Source: Streptomyces cyaneogriseus subsp. noncyanogenus
GTDB lineage: Bacteria; Actinomycetota; Actinomycetes; Streptomycetales; Streptomycetaceae
Length of the DNA: 64,000 nucleotides
Assembly (NCBI RefSeq): GCF_000931445.1
Contig: NZ_CP010849.1
Coordinates: 7,192,001-7,256,000 of the forward strand
Direction of reading: 5' to 3'
The notes under the pieces were generated by a model. That model saw only the letters and a list, made by a program, of their open reading frames with translations, had not been told where the DNA came from and did not search any database. The position numbers were made by a program, and so were the translations under genes. This document shows positions 63,931-64,000 of this stretch, in pieces; position 1 is the first letter of the stretch; the number at the start of each line of letters is the position of its first letter.

Positions 63931-64000
63931 ATGGAACTGGTCGAGGAGCGCCCCTGCCGCTACCGCATCGAGCGGCACGGCGCGATGCGGGTGCCCGGCG
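63931..64000 (+). CDS. rtcB: RtcB RNA-splicing ligase, 5' end only
   Basis: GGAGG 5 nt before ATG 63931 opens MELVEERPCRYRIERHGAMR, the start of bacterial RtcB, cut by the window edge after 23 codons. RtcB joins 2',3'-cyclic phosphate and 5'-OH RNA ends. The active site is outside the window. Confidence 0.75.
   Translation, partial: MELVEERPCRYRIERHGAMRVPG

Overview
This window is high-GC DNA with strong G/C at third codon positions, GTG/TTG starts and several apparently leaderless promoters. The gene set points to Streptomyces: an rmdA-type c-di-GMP gene beside a three-gene succinate dehydrogenase, an NsdA-like TPR regulator, an xlnA-type xylanase divergent from an abfB-type arabinofuranosidase, an Hrd-type sigma factor, and many TetR/MarR/HxlR/LysR regulators. 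No tRNA, rRNA, CRISPR array, insertion sequence or large biosynthetic cluster is visible. The assignment is by recognition of families; no search was run.

Layout. 0-8 kb: 3' end of glgC, a secreted PA14-GH2 enzyme behind a palindromic operator, a wax-ester/diacylglycerol acyltransferase, an atypical SDR enzyme with a zinc-ribbon-like motif, a short HD-like protein, an unnamed 57-aa protein and a GNAT enzyme. 8-17.6 kb: a GH38 alpha-mannosidase convergent with a lipase-maturation-factor-like membrane protein, a PAS-GAF-PP2C-ATPase phosphatase, an Fpg/Nei DNA glycosylase, an unknown protein and an ECF-like sigma factor. 17.7-25.7 kb: a broken capA gene, a MarR regulator with two operators shared with a hydrolase, an APC permease, a UspA protein, a Tat-exported polysaccharide deacetylase, a class F sortase divergent from a small wall-type protein, and a proline-rich protein with a DUF4239 membrane protein. 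26-34 kb: a DUF574 methyltransferase translationally coupled to rmdA, then a LysR gene divergent from sdhCAB across a palindrome. 34-38.5 kb: an HxlR/oxidoreductase pair, a RidA protein and an ornithine-lipid-like acyltransferase pair plus a further acyltransferase.

38.6-44 kb: the NsdA-like regulator, then xlnA and abfB, which diverge from a 619-bp region rich in CGAAA / GAAA-TTTC boxes. Together they attack arabinoxylan. A 16-codon frame with a good ribosome site follows xlnA. 44-50.5 kb: a UvrA-like ABC ATPase, then a Zur-box-led operon of cysteine-free bL32, a CobW GTPase and an LLM flavin enzyme, which looks like a zinc-starvation unit. An HAD phosphatase, a dodecin and a lone sugar-binding lipoprotein behind a DasR-like box follow. 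52-57.7 kb: the overlapping egtABCD ergothioneine operon, divergent from a PARG-type macrodomain protein across a track of helically phased TCCGGG repeats. 57.7-64 kb: an HIBADH-type oxidoreductase, a GC-rich repeat tract, a PPOX/F420-type protein, a Raf-kinase-inhibitor-like protein, an Hrd-like sigma factor, an intact CapA protein, a RidA protein, a TetR regulator and the first codons of rtcB.

The most interesting points are the zinc operon with its coupled LLM enzyme, the phased repeats between egt and the PARG gene, the capA remnant, the SDR with a missing catalytic tyrosine, the two unannotated small proteins, and the set of clean operators that can be tied to neighbouring regulators. 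No wholly new multi-gene system was evident.
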